Assembly: GCA_036307825.1 (NCBI GenBank) | Contig: JAXJWW010000013.1 | Coordinates: 1-15,728, forward strand | Direction of reading: 5' to 3' | Origin: RGIG9060 sp036307825 | GTDB lineage: Bacteria > Spirochaetota > Spirochaetia > Treponematales > Treponemataceae | Length of the DNA stretch: 15,728 nucleotides | In this document: positions 1 to 7,640 of the stretch, piece after piece | Layout: every line of letters begins with the position of its first letter | How positions within the stretch are numbered: position 1 is the stretch's first letter | Notes under the pieces: model-generated | What the model saw: only the letters and a program-made list of their open reading frames with translations | The model's database searches: none | What the model was told of the DNA's origin: nothing | Program-made: the position numbers and the translations under genes

Positions 1-17
1 ATTTTTTGGAGGATTTT

Positions 18-314
18 ATGGAAAGAGAAAATGAAGACTTAATCTATGATGTAGAAAATACAATTAAATTGTATGAAAAGTGTAATTGTAGAATAGCAAA
101 TGTAACAAGAGATATGTTGGATAGATTAGGGTATCAGAAAGCATTGGCTAAATTGGTTGTTTCTGCAGATATTCAAAAGGGATTTAAGTGTTTAATTGAA
201 CATGGATATATAAATAATACTTTTGAAGCTCTTATTGTAAAATATGCTAATATGTTTAGTAAAAGTGAAGTGGATGCTGCTAAATTTAGATTAGAAAATT
301 ATAAGGAACTGTAA
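18..314 (+). CDS. Small orphan protein, 98 aa, function unknown
   Basis: I do not recognise this protein. The start at 18 is chosen because GGAGGA at 8-13 sits 4 bp before the ATG, an excellent ribosome binding site; the in-frame TTG at 6 overlaps that site and is unlikely. The 98-residue product is soluble-looking, with no membrane segment or signal peptide, and appears mainly helical. Its second half (KGFKCLIEHGYINNTFEALIV, split here only for description: KGFKCLIEHG then YINNTFEALIV) has the look of a small helical domain, ending in a charged segment rich in K and E. The promoter lies off the left edge, so it could be the last gene of a longer operon. An AT-rich inverted repeat follows 47 bp after its stop and may end the transcript. 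The coding call is firm; the role is unknown. Confidence 0.75.
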   Translation: MERENEDLIYDVENTIKLYEKCNCRIANVTRDMLDRLGYQKALAKLVVSADIQKGFKCLIEHGYINNTFEALIVKYANMFSKSEVDAAKFRLENYKEL

Positions 315-361
315 AATTGAGGTTATCTTTTATGTCTGTTTGAAACGAAGCATTTTTTATA

Positions 362-408
362 AAAATCAATAAGTTTTTGAGTTTTTAACCGAAAAACTTA
401 TTGATTTT
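362..408. repeat. Perfect 17-bp inverted repeat with 13-nt loop
   Basis: The arms are 362-378 and 392-408, perfectly complementary over 17 bp (core AATCAATAAGTTTTT), separated by 379-391. The word AGTTTTTAAC occurs in the loop (380-389) and again just downstream (413-422). The stem is nearly all A+T. It could act as a transcription terminator after the 98-aa gene, because the right arm ends in TTTT. The right arm also contains the TTGATT that serves as a candidate -35 box for the next gene, so it could instead be a regulator-binding site. The structure is directly visible; its role is inferred. Confidence 0.7.
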
Positions 409-429
409 GCAAAGTTTTTAACTTAAAAT
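401..429 (+). promoter_or_regulatory. Candidate promoter for the AAA+/DUF4143 gene
   Basis: TTGATT at 401-406 (4 of 6 matches to the -35 consensus), a 17-bp spacer, and TAAAAT at 424-429 (5 of 6 to the -10 consensus). The ATG at 437 lies 7 bp after the -10 box, so transcription would begin at or next to the start codon. There is no Shine-Dalgarno sequence, consistent with a leaderless mRNA. Confidence 0.45.
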
Positions 430-436
430 ATAAAAT

Positions 437-1675
437 ATGTTAGATGATGTAAAACTTTTTAGGTCGATTTTTATAGAAAATCTCAAAAAATTCAAAGATG
501 AACAAATTATAAAAATTTTATGTGGCGTTCGTAGATGTGGAAAATCCACAATTCTAAAAAGTTATAAAGATGAGTTAATTTCTTTAGGTGTAAAAAAAGA
601 AAATATCATTGAACAACTTTATTCTTCCATGGAGTTTAATGAAGATTTTGACTATAAAAATATGCATAAAGAATTATTGTCTCTTATAGAAAATGCAGAT
701 AAAAATCAAAAGGTCTATCTTTTGCTGGATGAAGTTCAAGAAGTTGAAAATTGGGAGAAATGTGTAAATTCACTTTTTGAAACTCAAAATGTTGATATTT
801 ATGTAACTGGTTCAAATTCAAAATTACTTTCTAGCGAAATTTCAACTTATCTAACTGGTCGTTTTGTACAAATCCCAATTTTTACACTTTCTTTTTCAGA
901 ATTTATTGATTTTAAAAAACATTATTTTCCAACAAATACAGAAATCAGTTTAGAAAAATATTTTGAACAATATCTAAAATCTGGTGGATTTCCTTTTATT
1001 GCCAAAACAAATCACAATCAAGAAGAAAACTATCAAATTATAGATGGAATTTACTCTACTGTTGTAACGCGTGATATTTCAAAGCGTCATAATATTTCAA
1101 ATCTTGAAATGTTTAATCGAGTTGTACGTTTTATTTTGGAAAACCTTGGAAAAAATTTTAGTGCAAAAACAATTTTCGACTTTTTCAAAAGTCAGCAACG
1201 CTCAATTTCAATAGAAACAATTTATAATTATTTAGCTTGGTTAGAAGAAGCATTTATCATTTATCGTTGTAACAGATTTGATATTCAAGGTAAAAATGTT
1301 TTAAAAACTCAAGAAAAATATTATTTATCAGATATTGGATTTAAATATTCACAATTTGGTTTTTCTCCAAAATCAATTGCTTCAGTTTTGGAAAATATTG
1401 TTTATTTGGAACTTCGTCGTCGTGGATTTACAGTTTATATTGGGAAATTTGCAGATAAGGAAATTGATTTTATTGCTACAAAACAAAATGAAAAACTTTA
1501 TGTTCAAGTTTGTAGAACTTTACCAGACGATTCAGACAGAGAAATTGATAACTTAAAATTAATAAAAGATAATTATCCAAAATATGTTGTTACAATGGAT
1601 TCTTTAGTTTGTGGAAATGTAGATGGAATACAAATTGTTCATATAAAAGATTTTTTGCTTATGAAATTTCTGTAA
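437..1675 (+). CDS. AAA+ ATPase with C-terminal DUF4143 domain
   Basis: A 412-residue cytoplasmic P-loop ATPase of the widespread AAA_14/DUF4143 family. Visible motifs are Walker A GVRRCGKST (residues 30-38, K36), Walker B VYLLLDE (D98 and E99), a sensor-1-like TGSNSKLL (124-131) and an arginine-containing STYLTGR (136-142). The DUF4143 region covers roughly residues 200-320 with the winged-helix-like stretch VTRDISKRHNIS. The C-terminal 80 residues contain KEIDFIA and LYVQVC, the usual degenerate PD-(D/E)xK-like fold of this family. Length matches the family norm (about 380-430). The molecular role of the family is not settled; members are abundant, often patchily distributed and accessory. 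No Shine-Dalgarno is present, and the -10-like TAAAAT sits 7 bp before the ATG. It stands alone, convergent with hisD with 36 bp between stops. Confidence 0.9.
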   Translation: MLDDVKLFRSIFIENLKKFKDEQIIKILCGVRRCGKSTILKSYKDELISLGVKKENIIEQLYSSMEFNEDFDYKNMHKELLSLIENADKNQKVYLLLDEVQEVENWEKCVNSLFETQNVDIYVTGSNSKLLSSEISTYLTGRFVQIPIFTLSFSEFIDFKKHYFPTNTEISLEKYFEQYLKSGGFPFIAKTNHNQEENYQIIDGIYSTVVTRDISKRHNISNLEMFNRVVRFILENLGKNFSAKTIFDFFKSQQRSISIETIYNYLAWLEEAFIIYRCNRFDIQGKNVLKTQEKYYLSDIGFKYSQFGFSPKSIASVLENIVYLELRRRGFTVYIGKFADKEIDFIATKQNEKLYVQVCRTLPDDSDREIDNLKLIKDNYPKYVVTMDSLVCGNVDGIQIVHIKDFLLMKFL

Positions 1676-1678
1676 AAA

Positions 1679-1702
1679 ATTCTAATTTTATGGGTTTAGA
1701 AT
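1679..1702 (-). terminator. Weak hairpin at the convergent hisD/ATPase end
   Basis: ATTCTAA (1679-1685) pairs with TTAGAAT (1696-1702) across a 10-nt loop. Read on the minus strand the hairpin is followed by a T-run (complement of the A-run at 1673-1679), so it could terminate the his operon. The stem is only 7 bp and AT-rich, so this is a weak call. Confidence 0.3.
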
Positions 1703-1711
1703 AAACTCCTT

Positions 1712-3061
1712 CTAGCCCTCTCTTATCTCTGCGGCACGGGCGTGGGCAGTCAGTCCTTCTGTGTGACCAAGAATAGAAGCAGTTTTTATAGAATGTTTTA
1801 CGCCTTCTTTTAGTGAGTCATCAGAGTTTTGTTTTGTGCGTAGAGTTGTAACTGTTTTTAAGAACATACGAACAGAAAGTCCTCCAGTGAATTTTGCGGC
1901 ACCACTTGTTGGAAGTATATGATTTAATCCTGCGGCATAATCGCCTAAAACTTCGGCAGCTTGATGACCAATAAACAAAGTTCCGTAGTTGTGAGTTAAT
2001 TCTATAAGTTTGTTTCTGTATTCACCTTCGTCCATTGCAATTTCAAGATGTTCTGGCGCTTTTCCGTTTGCGATTTTACTTGCAGTTTCTAAACTATCGG
2101 CAATAATAATCAAACCGTTTTTGTCGATACTTTGTCGGGCAGTTTTTGCTGTTGGTAAAGTTTCAAGTTGCTTTTCAATTTCTTCAGAAACTTTTTTTGC
2201 AAAATCCTCTGTAAAAGTTACTAAAACTGACTGAGCATCCACATCATGCTCTGCTTGTGCTAACATATCTGCTGCAACCCAACTTGGATTTGCGCTATCA
2301 TCTGCGATGATGAATGCTTCAGTAGGTCCTGCGATAATATCGATTCCTACATCACCGTAAACTAAGCGTTTGGCTTCTGTAACAAATTTATTTCCAGGAC
2401 CAGCAATTACATCGGCTTGTGGGATTGATTCAGTTCCGTAAGCCATGGCTGCAACTGCTTGAGCGCCACCGAGGGCGTAAACTTTATCGATTCCACAGAT
2501 ATATGCTGTTGCCATAATTCCTTCGTCGGCATAAGGTTGAGTTTTATCAACTGGATGAAGGGCAGGTGGAGTACATAAAATTGTTTCGTTACATCCACTT
2601 GCTTTTGCAGGGGCTGCACACATCACAAGGGAAGAAAATAGAGGAAATCTTCCTGCGGGAACATAAAGTCCTGCTCGTTCAACTGGAATGATTTTTTGAC
2701 CTGTAAAAAGTCCTGGCTCAAGTTCGGTTTCAAAATCGTAAAAGCATTCTCGTTGTTTTTTTGCAAATTTTAAGGCTAATTCGTAAGAATGAGATATGGC
2801 ATCATAAAGTTTTGGATTTTCTTTTTGCATTTTTTCTGCACTTGCTTTCAAAACTTCTTTTGAAATTTCAAAAGTTTGTGGAGATGCTTTATCAAATCCT
2901 GCATTAAAAAGTTCGTCGTTAATTTGATGAAGAGCTTTGTCGCCATCAGCTTTTACTTTTGCAATAAAAGATTGCACTTTTTCTGTAACTGATGAACCTA
3001 AAGTTCTTGGTTTGTAAAAATCGTTAGAAACTTCGTTTGCATTTATAATTTTGATAGCCAT
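1712..3061 (-). CDS. hisD: Histidinol dehydrogenase
   Basis: HisD carries out the last two steps of histidine biosynthesis, the NAD-dependent oxidation of L-histidinol through histidinal to L-histidine. The 449-residue product is full length and soluble. Visible family signatures are GLYVPAGR (131-138), the cofactor-region GPGNKFV (221-227), AQAEHD with the zinc-ligand equivalents Q269 and H272, the catalytic pair E337-H338 in APEHLE, LGDYAAGLNH with zinc ligand D374, and EGLTAH with zinc ligand H440. The start at 3061 is chosen because the protein then begins MAIKIINA as expected for the family, and AAGGA lies about 8 bp upstream; the frame stays open for 35 more codons upstream but that stretch overlaps the end of hisA-IE and has no family similarity. 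It is the second gene of an operon, 31 bp after the hisA-hisI-hisE fusion. Confidence 0.96.
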   Translation of the reverse strand: MAIKIINANEVSNDFYKPRTLGSSVTEKVQSFIAKVKADGDKALHQINDELFNAGFDKASPQTFEISKEVLKASAEKMQKENPKLYDAISHSYELALKFAKKQRECFYDFETELEPGLFTGQKIIPVERAGLYVPAGRFPLFSSLVMCAAPAKASGCNETILCTPPALHPVDKTQPYADEGIMATAYICGIDKVYALGGAQAVAAMAYGTESIPQADVIAGPGNKFVTEAKRLVYGDVGIDIIAGPTEAFIIADDSANPSWVAADMLAQAEHDVDAQSVLVTFTEDFAKKVSEEIEKQLETLPTAKTARQSIDKNGLIIIADSLETASKIANGKAPEHLEIAMDEGEYRNKLIELTHNYGTLFIGHQAAEVLGDYAAGLNHILPTSGAAKFTGGLSVRMFLKTVTTLRTKQNSDDSLKEGVKHSIKTASILGHTEGLTAHARAAEIREG

Positions 3062-3092
3062 AATCTTATCCTTAATTTGTTTTTGTAAAAAA

Positions 3093-4415
3093 CTATTTTT
3101 TGTGTCGGCGGTCAAGTTCTTGTAGAACTTCTTTCCATGTAACGCCTTCTTTGTACATAAGAACATTTAAGAAATATAGAAGGTCGGCACATTCCCAAAC
3201 AACTTCGTCGTGATTTTCGGCTTCGCAAACTTCTTCGGCTTCTTCTTCAACTTTTTCCCGAACAAGTTCATCGTCCAAAGTTGCTGTGTAAGAACCTGGT
3301 TTTGGATTTGCAAATCGTTGTGCGATAACATTGTAAAGTCTATCCATTGTAGATTCTTCGTCTGCTTCTGAAGTAAAACAAGTCCAGCTTCCTGTGTGGC
3401 AACTTGGCCCATGAGGAATTACTGTTGCTAAAACTGTATCTCGGTCGCAATCGGCTCTGAGTTTTACAACTTCTAAGAAATTGCCTGAAGTTTCGCCTTT
3501 TGTCCAAAGAACATTTCGGCTTCGGCTCCAGAAAGTGAGTTTTCCTGATGCAAAAGTTTTTTCAAAAGCTTCTTTGTTTGCATATCCCATCATTAAAACT
3601 TGACCAGCTGGACTTTGAGCAATTACAGGAATTAATCCTGCTGTTTGTTCTTGAGCTTTTTGCCAGTTCAAACATTCGATAAAGCAATCTTTTAAATAAA
3701 CTTTTTCTGTGTAAAGTGCCATTCCTAATTGAACATCACAACCTAGTTTTTCTAATTCTACAACTTCTTCAAGTGATGAAACTCCACCTGCTACAACAAG
3801 TCGGCAAGAAACTGCATTGCGTAATTCTTTTACGCGAACAGTATCTGTACCTTGCATACAACCTTCTTTTTCAACACAAGTGAATAAAAGTTCTGATGCA
3901 AATTTTTCAGCTTCTTTTGCGCCTTCGATAAGTGGAATTCCGATTGTTTCTGTCCAACCTTTTACAGCAATAATTCCATCGATTGAGTCAACAGAAATGA
4001 TAACTCTCTGTTTTCCGATTGTATCAACTAATTCTTGTAAAAATTCTGTGTTAAGGATTTTTCCTTGTGCGCGTTGTTCTTCGTTTGCCCAAGCGAAAGA
4101 ACCGATAATAACTTTTTCTGCTCCAAGAGAAATCAATTCTTTTGCTTGTTTTACAGATTTAATTCCGCCACCAACTCGAACATTGCTTTTATGCAAAAGA
4201 GATTTTAAAATTTCTGTATTTGCAGTAGTTACCTTGCCTTTTTCGTCTGTGTGAATATTTCCAAGGGCTGCATCTAAATCGATAACGGCTGTTTCACCGT
4301 ATTTGTCAAATTCTTTAATTAATTCGTCAGCATTATCTCGTTCAAGAACTTTGTCTTTTCCGTTTTTTAGCTGAACAACTTTTCCGTCTTTTAAGTCTAT
4401 TGAAGATATAACCAT
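3093..4415 (-). CDS. hisA-hisIE: HisA-HisI-HisE fusion: ProFAR isomerase / PR-AMP cyclohydrolase / PR-ATP pyrophosphohydrolase
   Basis: A 440-residue protein that appears to carry three enzymes of histidine biosynthesis. Residues 1-250 form a HisA (beta/alpha)8 barrel: the catalytic aspartate equivalents D7 (SSIDLKDGK) and D143 (ISVDSIDG), phosphate-binding VGGGIKS (81-87), T179 before EKEG, and VVAGGVSS (207-214). Residues about 258-350 are HisI: GLIPVIAQ, FWSRSRNVLWTKGETSGN, ADCDRD (metal ligands near 322-326 with C323), SCHTG (C339) and WTCF (C346). Residues about 357-440 are HisE: MDRLYNVI, KVEEEAEEV (388-396) and WECADLLYFL. HisE, HisI and HisA catalyse steps 2, 3 and 4, so intermediates could pass along one chain. 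HisIE fusions are common; a HisA partner on the N-terminus is much less usual. No frameshift or stop separates the parts. hisD follows 31 bp downstream. No clear Shine-Dalgarno precedes the ATG. Confidence 0.93.
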   Translation of the reverse strand: MVISSIDLKDGKVVQLKNGKDKVLERDNADELIKEFDKYGETAVIDLDAALGNIHTDEKGKVTTANTEILKSLLHKSNVRVGGGIKSVKQAKELISLGAEKVIIGSFAWANEEQRAQGKILNTEFLQELVDTIGKQRVIISVDSIDGIIAVKGWTETIGIPLIEGAKEAEKFASELLFTCVEKEGCMQGTDTVRVKELRNAVSCRLVVAGGVSSLEEVVELEKLGCDVQLGMALYTEKVYLKDCFIECLNWQKAQEQTAGLIPVIAQSPAGQVLMMGYANKEAFEKTFASGKLTFWSRSRNVLWTKGETSGNFLEVVKLRADCDRDTVLATVIPHGPSCHTGSWTCFTSEADEESTMDRLYNVIAQRFANPKPGSYTATLDDELVREKVEEEAEEVCEAENHDEVVWECADLLYFLNVLMYKEGVTWKEVLQELDRRHKK

Positions 4416-4451
4416 AAAACAATTTTACCAAAAATGTCTAATGTTTTCAAT

Positions 4452-4457
4452 ATTATA
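4452..4457 (-). promoter_or_regulatory. Candidate -10 box of the his operon
   Basis: On the minus strand the sequence reads TATAAT exactly (complement of 4452-4457), with a T/G-rich stretch upstream. It lies 36 bp before the hisA start codon, giving a predicted leader of about 29 nt. I see no good -35 hexamer at 16-18 bp (AGCATT at 17 bp). No attenuator-type leader peptide with histidine codons and no T-box structure fits in so short a leader. Confidence 0.5.
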
Positions 4458-4466
4458 CAAAAACCT

Positions 4467-4496
4467 TTGCCATAAATGCTCTTTTTAGTGTATAAT
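4467..4496 (+). promoter_or_regulatory. Promoter of the DUF2804/678-aa operon
   Basis: TTGCCA at 4467-4472 (5 of 6 to consensus), an 18-bp spacer and a perfect TATAAT at 4491-4496. The predicted transcription start near 4503-4504 is only a few bases before the ATG at 4507, so the mRNA would be leaderless or nearly so. The promoter lies back to back with the his promoter, with the two TATAAT boxes about 34 bp apart. Confidence 0.65.
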
Positions 4497-4506
4497 GTTA
4501 TGGAAG

Positions 4507-5568
4507 ATGTACGAACGAAAATTAACAGATTCTCCAGATATTCTCATAAAGAACGGAAAACCACAGTTTGGTTCTTTTATAACTCCACCAAAGTCTTTGG
4601 ATATAAAAGGAGTAAAAGAGCCTTTTGGTGTATTGCCATTACCAACTTTTATTACAAATTTAAGAATTCGAAGTAATATTTCTTTTGTTTTTTCAACTGA
4701 TGAATATTATGGAACAATCGATTTATTGGATTCAAAAATATATGGTTTTTTAGAAGTGAATATTTGGGAAAAGCAAACCCTAAAACGATACACATATAAA
4801 AATATAATGTTTTTAATTCGTCGTCTTATTCCAAAGAATCTTGAAAAAGGTAGATGTTCAACTTTTTCAAAAAATCGTAAGATTTATTTTTCTTGGGACA
4901 AAGAAAAAAATCGATTTAATTTGGTATTTTACTTAAAAGGTGATAATGTTAGACCGACTTTATCAGGATCTTTTTCTACTTCTAGTTGGTCAGAAAATCC
5001 TTCTTTTACATCTGTTCTCCCTGCTCCTGTAATGCGTCGATGTTATGCTTCTTATCAACAACCAATTTTTATTGAAGGTGGCCTTTGTGTAACAAGAGGG
5101 AAAATGCTTCCTTTTTATCTTTCAAAGCAAAGTCAAAGTTTATTTGTTTTAACAAGAGCATATTATAACTCAAGAACTGTAAATAATCTTATTTCTGGAA
5201 TTGGAAGGGTGGGAGAAGATACTGTTACTTTTAGAATTGCCGATATGTCTATTCTTCCTCCAGATAAAAATACTTATAACGATAATGTTCTTTTTGTTAA
5301 TAATGAAATAACTCCACTTCCGCCTGTAACGGTTACTCATCCTTACGGAATGTCAAAAAAATGGATTATTCAGGATACAGAAAATATGATTGACTTGATA
5401 TTTACACCAGAGTCTTCAAGTCAGAGAATATTAAGTCTTGTTTTGCTTCATGCACAATTTTTTACAGTTTATGGAACTTTCGAAGGTGTTTTGATTACAA
5501 AGGATGGAAAATCAATTACTTTAAAAGATTTTCCTGGTATTATAAAAAATCAGAGAATGCGATTATGA
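4507..5568 (+). CDS. DUF2804-like protein, function unknown
   Basis: A 353-residue protein that resembles the DUF2804 family. The N-terminus MYERKLTDSPDIL matches the family's opening pattern of E-R-x-L-T-x-P, and the C-terminal part (about residues 285-350: MIDLIFTP, LHAQFFTVYGTFEGVLIT, a KDFPG turn) matches its beta-rich end; the centre is more divergent. The predicted fold is mostly beta, with no signal peptide or membrane segment. No enzymatic activity is established for DUF2804. The start at 4507 is preferred over the in-frame ATG at 4495, because the latter overlaps the -10 box of the promoter and would not be on the transcript. There is no spaced Shine-Dalgarno. The stop codon overlaps the next start (ATGA), so the two are very likely translationally coupled and may act together. 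Confidence 0.7.
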   Translation: MYERKLTDSPDILIKNGKPQFGSFITPPKSLDIKGVKEPFGVLPLPTFITNLRIRSNISFVFSTDEYYGTIDLLDSKIYGFLEVNIWEKQTLKRYTYKNIMFLIRRLIPKNLEKGRCSTFSKNRKIYFSWDKEKNRFNLVFYLKGDNVRPTLSGSFSTSSWSENPSFTSVLPAPVMRRCYASYQQPIFIEGGLCVTRGKMLPFYLSKQSQSLFVLTRAYYNSRTVNNLISGIGRVGEDTVTFRIADMSILPPDKNTYNDNVLFVNNEITPLPPVTVTHPYGMSKKWIIQDTENMIDLIFTPESSSQRILSLVLLHAQFFTVYGTFEGVLITKDGKSITLKDFPGIIKNQRMRL

Positions 5569-7601
5569 GTGATAACGTAAAAGAAAAAAAACAAAAACCA
5601 AAGGCAATCTATGAGCCTGGCGAATTGGACAAAGTACGAAAAAATCTAGGTGATATTTCTCCAGAAGAAGCAATGAGAGTGGCGAGTGTTCTTGGTGGAG
5701 AAATCGGTATTGAAAAAACTCCTCAGTATGATAATTTTAGTAAGAGTAGAGGCGTTTATGTAAAAAACAAACAAGATAGACCGATTATTACAAGAAATCC
5801 GGTTTCATCTTCTATTAGTAATAATAGAACAATTGAGCCTTTCCCAAAAGCTTTAACATTACCAAATATTTCTCCAAAAGATAAATCAATAATTGATAAA
5901 TTGATGGCTAGTCCTGAATATAAAATTAAACGACCTCAGAATTTTATCAACTTTTTATTTTCTATTGGAAAACTTCCGGATAGAGTTTCTGCAGATTTTA
6001 TTTCTATCACTTTATTAAATTATATTGGACATATTCAAAAATTTACTTCTTGTGTAAAGCGTTTAATGAGTGCTGGGTCTGAACTTTATAAAGAAAAGAT
6101 AAAAACGATTTTTTCTCCAAAGTATAAGATGTTGAATTTTGTAACACAAATTGATTTAAATATAACTCAGGATTTATATAAACAACTACAAAAAACACCT
6201 AACCAAATCACAGTAACAAGATTAATTCCTTTTATAAAATCTATTTACAAACCTCTTATTACTTTGTATTTCCTAGGTGAAGGACGAATTACAGCTTATA
6301 TAAAAACTGTTTATGCAGAAATTGCACCGGATTCAAAAGTTCCAGATGAAACTTTATTACAATATACAAAAGAAGCTTGTACAGAATGGATTTATATAAA
6401 CGGACAAGTTATAAAAGGTTTATATCCATTGCTTTTGAGAATGTGTGGAACTGAATTTGTTTCTTATCCAAAATTCTTCAATACAAAAATTTCCAAAATT
6501 TTAGAATTTTTAGATATGACAAAATTTGATTTGATTCTTCCTGAAGATAAAAAAATAAAAGAGTCTACAACAGAATTAAGATCAATAAATCCAGAAGAAG
6601 TTTCTCAAAGTGCTGAGGCTGAAAAAAAAGAAGTTTCAAATGAAACTGTGTCTGAAGAAAAAGCTGAAGAATCAAAAGAAGATGAACAAGAAAATGAATC
6701 TTCTTCAGTTGTATTAAAAGGTTTAGATTTGCTTGAAAGAATTTTCCCTTCAGCTGGTTGGGATAACTTAGGAAAAGAAGATTTATTTCCATACTTTCAA
6801 CCGTTGTATCAATTTAATGATGGTTTTAACTTGATTTCTCCAAGAAATCCAATTCAAGTTACAATTGTTCTTGTGCGTATTCTTGAAGATTTTTTTCAGG
6901 CTTGTCGACATATCAATTTTACTTTAGATAAGGATCCTGATTTTGAAAGTTTTGAAGATAATTTGTCTGATGTATTTTCTGAATGGTCACTTTATAGAGA
7001 AGTTCTTTTTGATAAAGACTATTTAAGTGAATTGAAAGAATATGTTAATCAAATTTATTCTGAAGCAAACTTTAAAAAACTTCCTTATGCTAAAAAGAAA
7101 TTGTCAAATATGCAATGGCAAATAAAAAATATGTTTTTGCCTCATCTTTCTTTTGATTTAGTTTTTATGGAACGACCAAACAAAGATGGAACTTATAAAC
7201 CTTTACAAATTAGAATTGAATATCTAAAAGCAATTTTTTCAACTTTAATTGCACAAGTGGAAGGAGTTTCTAAAACTGTATCTGGTGCTCCAAATATCTT
7301 AGAAAGATATCACTTTGATATTCCAAATGTTGTTTCAAAACGAATTGATGTTTTGCTTGGTGGTAAAAAATCTAAAAATGGAACTAATTTAAATCTTTTG
7401 AAATATACTTTAAGTATAATTTGTGTTTTAGATTGGTGGATAAATAATGAAAATAGTCCAGCCTACGAAGTAGACAACGAAATTCCTTATCGAATTTCTC
7501 TTGATGATGGAGCTCCTATTTTTTCTGTTCCTTTGCGTTCTGACCAAAATAATTTGTTTATTAAATCTGTAAAAGCAAGAGCAAATGCTACAAAGCAATA
7601 A
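5565..7601 (+). CDS. Large hypothetical protein, 678 aa
   Basis: I do not recognise a family. The product is soluble-looking, with no signal peptide and no convincing membrane segment. Three parts can be seen: a basic, disordered N-terminus (residues 1-30) followed by PEEAMRVASVLGGEIGIEK (about 34-52), which looks like a conserved motif; a helical region at about 100-325; and, after an acidic low-complexity linker rich in E, K and S (about 328-383), a second helical/aromatic region at about 384-670. The ATG overlaps the stop of the DUF2804-like gene by ATGA, giving translational coupling. Codon use is the same as in its neighbours. My guess is a spirochaete-restricted cytoplasmic protein; this is inference only. 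A hairpin lies 48 bp after the stop. Confidence 0.85.
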   Translation: MSDNVKEKKQKPKAIYEPGELDKVRKNLGDISPEEAMRVASVLGGEIGIEKTPQYDNFSKSRGVYVKNKQDRPIITRNPVSSSISNNRTIEPFPKALTLPNISPKDKSIIDKLMASPEYKIKRPQNFINFLFSIGKLPDRVSADFISITLLNYIGHIQKFTSCVKRLMSAGSELYKEKIKTIFSPKYKMLNFVTQIDLNITQDLYKQLQKTPNQITVTRLIPFIKSIYKPLITLYFLGEGRITAYIKTVYAEIAPDSKVPDETLLQYTKEACTEWIYINGQVIKGLYPLLLRMCGTEFVSYPKFFNTKISKILEFLDMTKFDLILPEDKKIKESTTELRSINPEEVSQSAEAEKKEVSNETVSEEKAEESKEDEQENESSSVVLKGLDLLERIFPSAGWDNLGKEDLFPYFQPLYQFNDGFNLISPRNPIQVTIVLVRILEDFFQACRHINFTLDKDPDFESFEDNLSDVFSEWSLYREVLFDKDYLSELKEYVNQIYSEANFKKLPYAKKKLSNMQWQIKNMFLPHLSFDLVFMERPNKDGTYKPLQIRIEYLKAIFSTLIAQVEGVSKTVSGAPNILERYHFDIPNVVSKRIDVLLGGKKSKNGTNLNLLKYTLSIICVLDWWINNENSPAYEVDNEIPYRISLDDGAPIFSVPLRSDQNNLFIKSVKARANATKQ

Positions 7602-7640
7602 GGATTATCAAGGAAATTTTACTTCCAATTTTGTTGCTAT

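Noticed and set aside
6..17. TTG at 6 as the start of the first gene
   Set aside because: It overlaps the GGAGGA ribosome binding site that is well placed for the ATG at 18.
437..1675. AAA+/DUF4143 gene plus the 98-aa gene as a defence system
   Set aside because: DUF4143 ATPases are common singletons, the two genes are separated by a hairpin and a promoter, and no nuclease, methylase or toxin lies beside them.
3062..3166. 35-codon N-terminal extension of hisD
   Set aside because: It overlaps the end of the HisE coding region, and the family N-terminus plus a ribosome site match the start at 3061.
3817..4254. 145-codon open frame antisense to the hisA part of the fusion
   Set aside because: It is the shadow of a strongly conserved gene, has no ribosome site and resembles no protein; the same holds for the other antisense frames within hisD, the PLP-enzyme gene and the kinase gene.
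4495..4506. ATG at 4495 as the start of the DUF2804-like gene
   Set aside because: It overlaps the TATAAT of the only good promoter, so it would lie outside the mRNA; the family-like N-terminus begins at 4507.
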